Source: a virus
IMG/VR virus record: IMGVR_UViG_3300012936_006851
Coordinates: 1-21,694 of that record
Length of the DNA stretch: 21,694 bases
Reading direction: 5' to 3' (one strand)
The position numbers and the translations under genes were made by a program. Shown here piece after piece: positions 1 to 7,525 of the stretch (within the stretch, counting starts at the first letter, position 1; each line of letters begins with the position of its first letter). The notes beneath the pieces were generated by a model. The model was not told the DNA's origin and searched no databases. It was given only the letters and a program-made list of their open reading frames with translations.

Positions 1-708
1 AAAACTTACGAAGGGTCTCTATGGGATCAGGAAATTTTTCCTATTGATAGTTGGAAAAAATTAATGAATTATAAAGGTAAGGAATCTAATTTCAGACATA
101 AATACGATCACAAAAGCACTCGGGAAAAAGTTAAAAAGTTTGGAATGAGAAATTCCAATGTAATGGCAATAGCTCCCACAGCTACTATTGGTTACATTAA
201 TGGCGTTGAACAAAGCATAGAACCAAATTTTTCAGTATTATTTGTCTATGAAAATAAGTCAGGAAACTTTTACATAACAAATGAGCATTTCGTCCGAGAC
301 ATGAAAGAGAGGGGTTTATGGAACCAAGAGATGTCTAATTTGGTTAAAAGTGCAGACGGAGATTTATCAAGGTTAAATGGAAGTATACCGAATGACATTA
401 AAGAGAAATATAAAAGTGCCTTTGACAGAGACATGTTTAAACTCATAGAATGTAATGCGGAGCGCCAAAAATGGATGGACCAATCAATCAGCTTCAATCT
501 TTACAATAGCGGAACTTCACTAAAATATCTAAATGATATTTATATGAAATGCTGGGAAGAAGGTTTAAAGACAACCTATTATTTGAGAAATAGAGCAGCT
601 AGCAAAGTTGAAAAATCCACAGAGACTACAGGACAGAATACCGAAGAACCCTCAGCTTGCAGTATTGAGGCTATGCGAAACGGAGAATCCTGTGAGAGTT
701 GTCAATGA
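1..708 (+). CDS. nrdA: Ribonucleoside-diphosphate reductase large (alpha) subunit, C-terminal part
   Basis: The reading frame is open from base 1, so the 5' part lies outside the window; about 235 residues remain. The class I alpha-chain core motif APTATIGYINGVEQSIEP is present. Near the end comes KWMDQSISFNLYNSG, then LKTTYYLRNRAAS, whose Tyr pair corresponds to the radical-transfer tyrosines of NrdA (Y730/Y731 in E. coli). The tail ends in CESCQ, matching the swinging C-terminal cysteine pair re-reduced by thioredoxin or glutaredoxin. The enzyme reduces ribonucleotides to deoxyribonucleotides for phage DNA synthesis. Its stop overlaps the Nudix start by 4 nt (ATGA). Its beta partner is about 12.5 kb downstream at 13180, so the two subunit genes are split by structural and secreted-protein genes. 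Family call is very secure; the missing N-terminal part means no statement about its ATP-cone is possible. Confidence 0.95.
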   Translation, partial: KTYEGSLWDQEIFPIDSWKKLMNYKGKESNFRHKYDHKSTREKVKKFGMRNSNVMAIAPTATIGYINGVEQSIEPNFSVLFVYENKSGNFYITNEHFVRDMKERGLWNQEMSNLVKSADGDLSRLNGSIPNDIKEKYKSAFDRDMFKLIECNAERQKWMDQSISFNLYNSGTSLKYLNDIYMKCWEEGLKTTYYLRNRAASKVEKSTETTGQNTEEPSACSIEAMRNGESCESCQ

Positions 709-1130
709 GCATAGAAAACAAAGCTTCAGGGGTGGCTGTATTTTTCGGAAATACAGTTTTACTTGCGAAGAGATCTAAAAATTGCTACATCACAGGTGAA
801 CCTGCGCCCTTTGGAGGTTACTGGTCTATATTTGCCGGAGCCCTAGAAAAAGGAGAAAAACATCAGGAGTGCGCAGTTAGAGAAGCTTTAGAAGAAGCTT
901 CAATAAAAATAGATTCGAAAAAACTTAAGTATATAAATACTATCACTAACAAAAAAATAAAACTCAGGATATACGGAGTAGAATTAGAAGAGATACTGTA
1001 CCCAAAATTAAACCCAGAGCATACAGCATATGGATGGTTTAATGTAGACGCATTAGATTCGTTTTCTGAAAAAATAGACCCTAAAGTTGTCAAAAGTGTA
1101 ATTAAGTATGTAAAAAAACGAAAAAAATGA
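705..1130 (+). CDS. Nudix hydrolase
   Basis: This 141-residue protein is a full-length single Nudix domain. The Nudix box GX5EX7REUXEEXGU is matched by GALEKGEKHQECAVREALEE followed by ASI: the Gly, the first Glu, the REALEE core and the final hydrophobic residue are kept, and the usual Gly near the end is Ser. Such enzymes cleave nucleoside diphosphates linked to another group, for example oxidised or non-canonical dNTPs or ADP-ribose; the substrate cannot be read from sequence. I chose ATG 705 because it forms a 4-nt ATGA overlap with the nrdA stop; an in-frame TTG at 699 is the alternative. The C-terminus overlaps the next gene by another ATGA, implying translational coupling. The setting next to nrdA suggests nucleotide-pool cleaning or nucleotide recycling. 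Confidence 0.9.
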   Translation: MSIENKASGVAVFFGNTVLLAKRSKNCYITGEPAPFGGYWSIFAGALEKGEKHQECAVREALEEASIKIDSKKLKYINTITNKKIKLRIYGVELEEILYPKLNPEHTAYGWFNVDALDSFSEKIDPKVVKSVIKYVKKRKK

Positions 1131-3169
1131 AAAGAAAATTAATTCTATTAGCTCTATTATTATTGCCAGCACTTTGCTTTAGTAGTAACACATTATATTT
1201 TAATAACGGAAAATCCTTAGAGGGAGAAATTCTTGAGGCCAACGAAACCCACGTAAAGATAGCGAGAGCTAAAGACTTGCAACAATTCAGATTCCCAATC
1301 GACCTTCTAACAATAGACTCTAAAAAACAAATTGAATTATATTACTCTAAAGATAGGTACAGTAGCATACCATCACTAACAACGCCTCTAGATGAGAGAA
1401 CTTTGAATAAATTTTCTAGTTTCATAGATCAACTTATAGAACAAAATTTAAGAAATAATAGATTACAAAAAACAAAAGAGCTAGATGATTATACTTATGC
1501 TAGAAGATTATACTTGACAGTAATAGGTAGAATACCAACACAATCAGAATTATTAGAGTTCGTTGATGACAGAGATAGAAATAAAAAAGATAAATTAATT
1601 CAAAAACTTTTAAATTCAAATGGTTATGTTAATCATCAATTAAAGTGGTGGAGTGATATGTTAAGAATTAAAGATAGGGTTAATGGCACAAACATTAATG
1701 TTGGGGCAGTTTACAGAAAGTGGCTTAGAGAATCTTTAGAAAATAAAAAACCCTATGATCAAATTGTTAAAGAACTTGTATCTGGAAGTGGAAAACTTCT
1801 AGATGGTGGAGCTGAAATCAGTTATTACCTAAGAGATAGGGGAATGCAAGAAGACAACCTATCGCATACGATTAGAATTTTCCTTGGAACTAAACTAGAA
1901 TGCGCCATGTGCCACGATCACCCATTTGATAAATGGACTCAAAAACAATTCTATGAAATGACGGCTTTTACATCAGGCATCGGCAATGTAAGGCTAAGAG
2001 ATGAAAATAGAGCGATAGGTCAATTAAGCAGAGCAATTAATGAAGATGGGGACGAAAGGGCTGGTTTATTTAATAATTGGAGAAATATCGTTAGGGATTC
2101 TATACAGTTTGGCATAGAGAATAATGGGACAGGTTCAATTAAACTACCTGTAGATTTTGCAGAAGATAACGGAAACCCCGGAGACACTGTATTAGCAAAA
2201 GCTATATTCACACCCAGACCACCAGAAAAAATAGATGGAAACAGCAGGATTATATTTGGTCAATGGCTAACAAGCAAAGACAATCCCAGATTCACAACTA
2301 TGATTGCAAACAGAATATGGAAACATATATTCGGTGCAGGCCTAATAGAACCAATAGATTCAATGATGGATGATACAATTGCAAGCAATCAGGAATTAAT
2401 GAAATTTTTAGAAAGGTTAATGGTGTCAGTAAATTATGACTTAAGAGAGTACCAACGTATATTATTAAACACCAACCTATTCCAAAGAGAAAGCAAAAAA
2501 GAAGACTATGAATTGTTAGAAAATTATAGTTTCGAGGGCCCTATTCTACGAAGAATGACAGGGGAGCAGTTATGGGACTCTTTAGTAACTTTAGTTTATA
2601 ATGACATTGATAAAAAAGAAAGGGTCTACTTGCATAACCAACAAGATTATACTCCAATTTATGAGCGATATAAAGACATGACAGGAGAAGAAATTTACGC
2701 TGATTTCAAAAAAATATCAGAAGAAAATGACGGCAACAGGAACCTTTTGGGAATTATAAGCGATAATTATAGTTCCAATAATAAAAAATTCAAAGACAGA
2801 AATTTAGTAAGAGCAAGCTACCTACAATTTCCTGCCCCCGGAGGACATCTAATAAGGCAATTTGGAGGCAGCGATAAAGAGCAAATAGATAATAGTAATG
2901 CAGAGCCCAACACCACACAAGTACTAAATCTCTTAAACGGATTCGTCGAGAATAATATTTTAAATAAAAAAGATGCAGCATTTATCACTCAAGTTAATCA
3001 GGAAAAAGTGAAAACAAAACAGGTAGAAAACATATTTCTATCTATCCTAAATCGCAAACCAAAATATAGCGAAATTAGAGTTTTAACTGAATTCATTGAT
3101 GAAAAAGATGGATTTAAGCATGTAGCATGGATACTATTAAATAGCCATGAGTTTATTTTTATTAAATAA
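1127..3169 (+). CDS. Secreted DUF1549/DUF1553 (PSCyt2-PSD1) protein with CxxCH motif
   Basis: This 680-residue protein has an N-terminal Sec-type signal (MKRKLILLALLLLPALCFSS). Residues about 22-72 resemble a small SHD1-like beta domain (FNNGKSLEGEILEANETHVK). Residues about 92-285 match DUF1549/PSCyt2: RRLYLTVIGRIPT, WWSDMLR, then IFLGTKLECAMCHDHPFDKW, where C259-x2-C262-H263 is a potential c-type haem site. Residues about 375-660 match DUF1553/PSD1: NPRFTTMIANRIWKHIFGAG, RRMTGEQLWDSL, and FPAPGGHLIRQFGGSDKEQI. The separate PSCyt1 cytochrome domain found in many host versions is absent. These families are expanded in Planctomycetota and Verrucomicrobiota and are usually encoded beside DUF1501; their biochemical role is unknown. 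The start overlaps the Nudix stop (ATGA), so it appears translated from the nrdA message. No frameshift is seen; it looks intact and functional. The function offered here is only a family name. Confidence 0.9.
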   Translation: MKRKLILLALLLLPALCFSSNTLYFNNGKSLEGEILEANETHVKIARAKDLQQFRFPIDLLTIDSKKQIELYYSKDRYSSIPSLTTPLDERTLNKFSSFIDQLIEQNLRNNRLQKTKELDDYTYARRLYLTVIGRIPTQSELLEFVDDRDRNKKDKLIQKLLNSNGYVNHQLKWWSDMLRIKDRVNGTNINVGAVYRKWLRESLENKKPYDQIVKELVSGSGKLLDGGAEISYYLRDRGMQEDNLSHTIRIFLGTKLECAMCHDHPFDKWTQKQFYEMTAFTSGIGNVRLRDENRAIGQLSRAINEDGDERAGLFNNWRNIVRDSIQFGIENNGTGSIKLPVDFAEDNGNPGDTVLAKAIFTPRPPEKIDGNSRIIFGQWLTSKDNPRFTTMIANRIWKHIFGAGLIEPIDSMMDDTIASNQELMKFLERLMVSVNYDLREYQRILLNTNLFQRESKKEDYELLENYSFEGPILRRMTGEQLWDSLVTLVYNDIDKKERVYLHNQQDYTPIYERYKDMTGEEIYADFKKISEENDGNRNLLGIISDNYSSNNKKFKDRNLVRASYLQFPAPGGHLIRQFGGSDKEQIDNSNAEPNTTQVLNLLNGFVENNILNKKDAAFITQVNQEKVKTKQVENIFLSILNRKPKYSEIRVLTEFIDEKDGFKHVAWILLNSHEFIFIK

Positions 3170-3170
3170 T

Positions 3171-3180
3171 GTGTAAGATA
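3171..3180 (+). promoter_or_regulatory. GTGTAA-type candidate promoter before DUF1501 gene
   Basis: GTGTAAGATA begins 17 nt before ATG 3188. The same core occurs 14 or 17 nt before four other starts in this window. No -35-like hexamer is seen upstream. It resembles a phage-specific, -10-only late promoter; this is inference from recurrence and position. Confidence 0.4.
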
Positions 3181-3187
3181 TAAAGAT

Positions 3188-4453
3188 ATGAACGAAGAAT
3201 TAACTAGAAGAAGTTTTGCAAAACAAATTGCAAAAAGCTACTTAGGAATTAGTGCATTAGTTTACGGTAGTGAACTGATGTCAATGACAACAAGAGTGCC
3301 CTCAGCTAGGCATGTTATTTTTCTAAATATGACAGGAGGAATGACTCATATAGATACCTTTGATCCAAAGCCAGAAAACAAAGACGTAATGGGTGAGACG
3401 TCTGCAATTAATACATCTGCAGATGGAATACAGTTGGGACACTGGTTGCCAAAGACTGCTAAACAAATGCATTTAGCTTCACTTGTAAGATCTGTAAATA
3501 GTAATCAAGGTGCGCACGAGCAAGCCAATTATCTACTTCACACAAGTTATCAAAAAAGAGGTACGATTATTCATCCAAGCATGGGCAGCTGGATTAGTAA
3601 ACTATCAGGAAAATTAAATAAATCCTTACCAGATAATGTGAAGATAAACGGAGGTAGCGGAATTATAGGAGCTGGATATTTTGAAAGCAAACACGGGCCA
3701 CTACCATTAGGGAACCCTAATGCAGGTATCCAAAATGTAAAAAAATCTGGATACGTTGAAGAGACAATGTACAATAAGAGATTAGAAGCTTCTAAAAAAT
3801 TAAACGCAGATTTTACGGATATATTTCCACAAAAACAAGTTAGAGCATACTCGGATCTTTATGACAATGCTATTAGCTTAATGAAGAGTAAAGATTTAGA
3901 ATCTTTTGATTTAACTAAAGAACCGCAAGAACTAAGAGAAAAATATGGTTTAGATAATTTTGGACAAGGATGTTTATTAGCAAGAAGGTTAATTGAGAAT
4001 AAGGTCAGATTTGTTGAGGTTTCTTATGGTGGATGGGATATGCATAACGATGTATTTGGTAGCATGGAAACACGCGGAGCTGTTTTAGATTCAGGTCTAA
4101 GCTCCTTGCTTGAAGACTTGAATGTAAGAGGTTTACTTTCAGACACAATGGTTGTTGTGGCAAGTGAATTTGGACGGACTCCTGAAGTTAAAGCTGGTAG
4201 AGTCGGAAGAGATCACCACCCATCTGCGTTCAGTGTTTTATTTGCAGGAGGTGGAGTAAAGGGTGGTTATGTTCATGGAAAGTCTGATGAAAGAGCTCAC
4301 TACGTAGAAGAAAACGGAGTAGACGTACCTTCCATTAACGCTACAATAGCATATGCAATGGGATTAAGTATTGAAAAAATAACCTATTCTCCAAGCGGAA
4401 GGCCGTTTAAAGTATCAAACGGTGAACCGCCAATCTTTGAAATTTTATCATGA
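3188..4453 (+). CDS. Tat-exported DUF1501 protein (alkaline-phosphatase-superfamily-like)
   Basis: This 421-residue protein is close to the usual family length. It begins with a twin-arginine signal: TRRSFAKQ at residues 6-13, then a hydrophobic stretch to about residue 30. DUF1501 hallmarks follow in order: LNMTGGMTHIDTFDPKPENK, GCLLARRLIE, FVEVSYGGWDMHND, VVASEFGRTPEV, GRDHHPSAFSVLFAGGGVKG and ATIAYAMGLS. The family is related to sulfatases and alkaline phosphatases, but its reaction is not established. In Planctomycetota and Verrucomicrobiota it is typically the partner gene of a DUF1549/DUF1553 protein, exactly as here, 18 nt after that gene's stop. A GTGTAAGATA motif lies just upstream, so it may also be expressed separately late in infection. 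Its stop overlaps the next start (ATGATG). Tat export implies that it folds, perhaps with metal, before reaching the periplasm. Confidence 0.92.
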   Translation: MNEELTRRSFAKQIAKSYLGISALVYGSELMSMTTRVPSARHVIFLNMTGGMTHIDTFDPKPENKDVMGETSAINTSADGIQLGHWLPKTAKQMHLASLVRSVNSNQGAHEQANYLLHTSYQKRGTIIHPSMGSWISKLSGKLNKSLPDNVKINGGSGIIGAGYFESKHGPLPLGNPNAGIQNVKKSGYVEETMYNKRLEASKKLNADFTDIFPQKQVRAYSDLYDNAISLMKSKDLESFDLTKEPQELREKYGLDNFGQGCLLARRLIENKVRFVEVSYGGWDMHNDVFGSMETRGAVLDSGLSSLLEDLNVRGLLSDTMVVVASEFGRTPEVKAGRVGRDHHPSAFSVLFAGGGVKGGYVHGKSDERAHYVEENGVDVPSINATIAYAMGLSIEKITYSPSGRPFKVSNGEPPIFEILS

Positions 4454-5634
4454 TGAACCTAGACTTCTCAAAACAGATTAAAGCAGCGCTCGAGTCTCAA
4501 GAAGGCTCTGAAGAGGTTATTTCGGAAGAGGCTTGGGCAGCAGAAAAAGGCAAAGGCAAAAAATTAAATAAGCCCTTTAGGACCCCGGGTGGACCTAAAA
4601 AATTCTCAGTATACGTTAAGAATGAAAAAGGTAACGTAGTAAAAGTAAACTTCGGCGATCCAAATATGGAAATCAAACGTGATGACCCTAACAGGCGGAA
4701 AAGCTTTAGAGCCAGACACAATTGTGCCAATCCCGGACCCAAAACAAAAGCAAGATACTGGTCTTGTAAAATGTGGACAGGTAAAAGTGTTACAAAAGTA
4801 ACCAAAGGAGAAGATCAACTAGAAGAAGAAATGATTGAACTTCTTGATGAATCAGAAGCTAAAAGATCTGGACCTAAAAGTGCAGCTCAAACTCCAGCAA
4901 AACCTTCTGAAAAAAAGAAAGGCTCAACCAAAAATAAAGCAGGAAGCGCGGGAGAAAAAGGTTCAAAGATTACTTTCTCTGAAAAAGTTATCAGCGCTTT
5001 AAAAACAAAAGTTTCTGAGCATAACAAAAAACATCCATCTAAAAAAGTAACATTAGGTCAGTTGAAAAAAGTTTACCGCAGGGGAGCAGGAGCATTTTCA
5101 AGTTCACACCGACCCGGCATGAGTCGGGGAGGCTGGGCAATGGCAAGAGTTAATATGTATCTCAAAATGCGTAGAGGTGGTAAGGTAAAAGAATCTTACA
5201 GAAAAGCCGACCAAGACATATCAAAGTCTTCTATAGAATTTTCAGAATATTCTGATCTAGAAATAAAAGAAGCCATGGATGATTTAGACTTATTTGAAAT
5301 TTCTAACGAAACAGAAGAAGATTTAGAAACAATGTTCATCGAAGAGCTAGAAGCAGAGCTAACCGAAAAGCAAAAAAAATTACCCCCAGCTATTCAAAAA
5401 GCTATCCTAAAGAAAAAGGGCAAGGCTCCTAAAGATAGTAAGGATAAAGAAAAAGATAAGAATAGCTCCGAAAAAGAAGAGTCTGAAGCTAAAAAAGGTC
5501 TCTGGGAAAATATTAGAGACAAGAAAAGAAGAATGGGTAAAAATTATCGACCAGCGAAACCCGGAGATAAAGACAGACCCAGCCAAGAAGCTTTAAAGAA
5601 AGCTCAAGAAAGCTCAAAGAAAAAGAAAATGTAA
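4450..5634 (+). CDS. Highly charged two-domain phage protein, function unknown
   Basis: This 394-residue protein is Lys- and Glu-rich with long low-complexity linkers. Two compact segments stand out. Segment 1 (about 47-112) contains FGDPNMEIKRDDPNRRKSF and CANPGPKTKARYWSCKMW, with C92 and C106 perhaps binding metal. Segment 2 (about 185-258) contains LGQLKKVYRRGAGAF, RPGMSRGGWAMARVNMYL and a KVKESYRKAD tail. I recall similar segments in uncharacterised proteins of large marine phages, sometimes annotated as prohead or virion proteins, but I cannot assign a role. The middle (260-310) is acidic and the C-terminus strongly basic, which fits a DNA- or scaffold-associated virion protein. The start overlaps the DUF1501 stop; a second in-frame ATG lies at 4453. 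An intrinsic terminator follows the stop. It might instead be a nucleic-acid-binding protein packaged with DNA. Confidence 0.75.
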   Translation: MMNLDFSKQIKAALESQEGSEEVISEEAWAAEKGKGKKLNKPFRTPGGPKKFSVYVKNEKGNVVKVNFGDPNMEIKRDDPNRRKSFRARHNCANPGPKTKARYWSCKMWTGKSVTKVTKGEDQLEEEMIELLDESEAKRSGPKSAAQTPAKPSEKKKGSTKNKAGSAGEKGSKITFSEKVISALKTKVSEHNKKHPSKKVTLGQLKKVYRRGAGAFSSSHRPGMSRGGWAMARVNMYLKMRRGGKVKESYRKADQDISKSSIEFSEYSDLEIKEAMDDLDLFEISNETEEDLETMFIEELEAELTEKQKKLPPAIQKAILKKKGKAPKDSKDKEKDKNSSEKEESEAKKGLWENIRDKKRRMGKNYRPAKPGDKDRPSQEALKKAQESSKKKKM

Positions 5635-5657
5635 TATTTTAGAGCTTAAAAATATTT

Positions 5658-5689
5658 AAAGCACATCATAACTTGGTGTGCTTTTTTTT
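5658..5689 (+). terminator. Rho-independent terminator
   Basis: The arms AAAGCACATC and GGTGTGCTTT form a 10-bp stem with one U.G wobble and a 7-nt loop, followed directly by an eight-T run. It lies 24 nt after the stop of the charged protein and closes the transcription unit that includes nrdA, the Nudix gene and the PVC-type pair. Confidence 0.9.
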
Positions 5690-5704
5690 GGCACGACATA
5701 TGCA
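5689..5704 (+). promoter_or_regulatory. Sigma54-like -24/-12 promoter candidate upstream of hsp20
   Basis: TGGCACGACATATGCA matches the sigma54 consensus TGGCACG-N4-TTGCW at every fixed position except one (A for the first T of TTGC), with the GG and GC dinucleotides at the correct spacing. It starts at the end of the terminator T-run and would place the transcription start near 5715, leaving a leader of about 65 nt before hsp20. No ATPase activator gene is visible in this window, so host activators would be needed. No good sigma70 promoter is seen in the same gap. Confidence 0.4.
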
Positions 5705-5738
5705 ACATATATTGTAAGGATACTAATAATTAGGTCCC

Positions 5739-5757
5739 TGAGCGCCGAAAGGGCTCA
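5739..5757 (+). promoter_or_regulatory. GNRA-capped hairpin in hsp20 leader
   Basis: TGAGC and GCTCA pair as an outer stem, CC/GG forms an inner stem with one bulged G, and the apex is a GAAA tetraloop. An alternative pairing (CCCT with AGGG) overlaps it. It lies 23 nt upstream of the hsp20 ATG and is the only GC-rich structure in the gap. It could be a leader element that modulates translation, but the Shine-Dalgarno-like AAGAAAGG (5767-5774 region) is not part of the stem. Confidence 0.4.
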
Positions 5758-5779
5758 ACAATAAAAAGAAAGGTACATT

Positions 5780-6253
5780 ATGACACACATCAAAAAAGGA
5801 TTAGGAGCATCCTCAATCGTTCCAAGTAGAGAAGAGTTCATTACTCCATTCGATTCACTATTCGACAGCCTTATAGGACAAACATTCCCCGCATTAAGTC
5901 AAGAAATGGGTATACAGTTTTTTGAAAAAAATAGTTACCCCAAGGTTGATGTAATTGACTATGATGGAGAGCTCACAATAGAAGCAGAAATTCCCGGTCT
6001 TACGAAAGAAGAGGTCTCAGTTGATTTAGAAAAAGATGTACTAACTATATCTGGTCAAAATCATAATCAAAACGAAGACCTAAAGGCTAGATATATCCGT
6101 AAAGAGCTTAAGAGATCATCTTTCAAGAGGTCATTCAAGTTGGGTAAAACCGTAGATCAGAAAAAAATAAAAGCTGATTTCAAAGATGGAATATTAAAAA
6201 TATCTATACCAAAAAAAGAACAAGAGAAACCTAAAAGAGTAAAGATACTTTAG
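5780..6253 (+). CDS. Small heat shock protein, Hsp20/alpha-crystallin family
   Basis: This 157-residue protein has a usual length for the family. The alpha-crystallin domain spans about residues 52-148: YPKVDVIDYDGELTIEAEIP opens it, GLTKEEVSVDLEKDVLTISG forms the central strands, and KADFKDGILKISIPK is the family's conserved GIL motif near the end. The C-terminal RVKIL supplies the I-x-I/V-like tail used for oligomer assembly. It is an ATP-independent holdase that keeps unfolding proteins soluble. Hsp20 genes are recurrent in T4-like marine phages, where they are thought to protect virion assembly or the stressed host proteome. A purine-rich AAAGAAAGG sits just upstream of ATG 5780, one of the better ribosome-binding sites in the window. 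It is transcriptionally separated from upstream genes by a terminator and preceded by a sigma54-like site and a leader hairpin. Confidence 0.95.
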   Translation: MTHIKKGLGASSIVPSREEFITPFDSLFDSLIGQTFPALSQEMGIQFFEKNSYPKVDVIDYDGELTIEAEIPGLTKEEVSVDLEKDVLTISGQNHNQNEDLKARYIRKELKRSSFKRSFKLGKTVDQKKIKADFKDGILKISIPKKEQEKPKRVKIL

Positions 6254-6260
6254 TTTATAC

Positions 6261-6289
6261 TTGACTTAAAAATTAACTCATGGTATAAT
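6261..6289 (+). promoter_or_regulatory. Sigma70-type promoter giving a near-leaderless mRNA
   Basis: TTGACT (6261-6266), a 17-bp spacer and a perfect TATAAT (6284-6289). The expected transcription start, 6-8 nt after the -10, falls at about 6295-6297, essentially on ATG 6297. No Shine-Dalgarno sequence could be present on this transcript. Confidence 0.85.
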
Positions 6290-6308
6290 TATTACCATGA
6301 AGTTAATT
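6271..6308 (+). repeat. Long inverted repeat enclosing the -10 box and start codon
   Basis: The 5' arm AATTAACTCATGGTA (6271-6285) and the 3' arm TACCATGAAGTTAATT (6293-6308) are reverse complements except for a single extra A in the 3' arm, separated by a 7-nt loop. The -10 overlaps the inner arm and loop. The start codon at 6297 lies in the 3' arm. Read-through RNA from hsp20 would fold over the start; RNA from the local promoter would lack the 5' arm. It may alternatively or additionally be a repressor operator. Confidence 0.85.
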
Positions 6309-7475
6309 AATATTATATTATTTTTTCTCACTCCAGTAGCAATATTTGGAAGTTACATTCAGGTTGCTCCGGAGTCCCTTCATAACATATCTATGTCTGC
6401 TACAGACTACATTAGCTATGTAGTCAATGATCCAGACCATGATTTTCAGTATCTAAACGAAGATCCTGAAATTAGTAGAGAGATTGAGTATAGTTTATTT
6501 TTTGGACACAATACCTCGGGAGAGAGTGTTGTTAATATTAAAAGACAAGGCGAGCTTACAAAGAGTTACTTATTTTCTTATCAAAAAAACGGAAATACAA
6601 AAGCTGATCTTTTTATTATAATCGAACCCCTAAAAATACTTAATATATATGAACTAGAGTTTAAAACAAAACAAGAAGGTACAGGGACTTATAGGCAAAT
6701 TGATCAAGATACGGGTAAGGAGTTAATGTCTGGTTCGGTTAAATTTAATCTTGGCCCAAAAGTTGATAAAAACTCACCAAATAATTGGTACCTGTATGGG
6801 CATTATTACTTTCAGCCTTCTTCGGAAACATATGTTCATAAAGATAGCTGGAGGTATGGAACAAATTATATTGAAACAGGTGAAATGGTTATCCAGTCAG
6901 ATAAAACCATACCAAAGGAGCAGCTAAATTGGTATAAATACAGTAATGCATATTTCCACAATCCTGCAAGCGATGTATTCGTGACATTCGAAGACTATGA
7001 AAAAGGCAATCTGAACAATGTCATTAAATTAACAAGCTCAGAAAAATTAGCCCTACTAGAAGAAGACTATGGTTGGTATAAATTCCCAGAAGGATATTTT
7101 CAACCCGCTACAAATATCTGGGTGAAACCAAGTGAAGTAAATAGCTCTCCCCACGGAGAATCTATCAAGGTATATTTTAGTACCGAGCCAAGATCAGAGT
7201 ACTATGGATATATATCCGAAAGCGATAATGGGTATACAATGCCAAAAGTAGAATATAAATCAGATAATACTGAGACAGATAGTAGTGAAAAGTCCGGCTT
7301 CTTTCTATCCGCAGGGTGGCTCTATAGCCCTGAACATGGATGGATATATACAACCCCGCAGATATACCCTTATTTCTTTTTGTCAAAAACAAACTCTTGG
7401 TATTGTTATAAGCTATACAATTCAGAGCATTTAGTATTTGATTACCTAAGACAAAACTGGATAAAAGACTTTTAA
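6297..7475 (+). CDS. Secreted Trp/Tyr-rich repeat protein of Verrucomicrobiota-like type
   Basis: This 392-residue protein has a Sec signal peptide (MKLINIILFFLTPVAIFG, probable cleavage near residue 18). Residues 30-155 form an unassigned beta-rich domain. Three related modules follow: NWYLYGHYYFQP (about 163-174), NWYKYSNAYFHNP (211-223) and GWYKFPEGYFQP (259-270), each followed by a stretch ending in V. The C-terminal block (340-390) reads GWLYSPEHGWIYTTPQIYPYF, then SWYCYK and FDYLRQNWI. I recall this layout, GW-Y-GWxxT-YPF-WxYY-W, from the C-termini of many proteins of marine Verrucomicrobiota, where its role is unknown. A phage copy could act at the host envelope or be acquired host cargo. 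It has its own sigma70-type promoter with a start-occluding inverted repeat. Function not assigned; secretion prediction is good. Confidence 0.8.
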   Translation: MKLINIILFFLTPVAIFGSYIQVAPESLHNISMSATDYISYVVNDPDHDFQYLNEDPEISREIEYSLFFGHNTSGESVVNIKRQGELTKSYLFSYQKNGNTKADLFIIIEPLKILNIYELEFKTKQEGTGTYRQIDQDTGKELMSGSVKFNLGPKVDKNSPNNWYLYGHYYFQPSSETYVHKDSWRYGTNYIETGEMVIQSDKTIPKEQLNWYKYSNAYFHNPASDVFVTFEDYEKGNLNNVIKLTSSEKLALLEEDYGWYKFPEGYFQPATNIWVKPSEVNSSPHGESIKVYFSTEPRSEYYGYISESDNGYTMPKVEYKSDNTETDSSEKSGFFLSAGWLYSPEHGWIYTTPQIYPYFFLSKTNSWYCYKLYNSEHLVFDYLRQNWIKDF

Positions 7476-7485
7476 GTGTATTACT
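7476..7485 (+). promoter_or_regulatory. GTGTA-type promoter-like motif, variant
   Basis: GTGTATTACT directly follows the preceding stop. It resembles the GTGTAATACT motif 180 nt downstream but has T for the second A. If used, transcription would begin near 7489, giving a leader of about 37 nt with an AGGAGG for the small membrane peptide at 7526. Confidence 0.25.
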
Positions 7486-7525
7486 ATTATGCCTCTTGAT
7501 TTATTCAAGGAGCATAGGAGGATAC

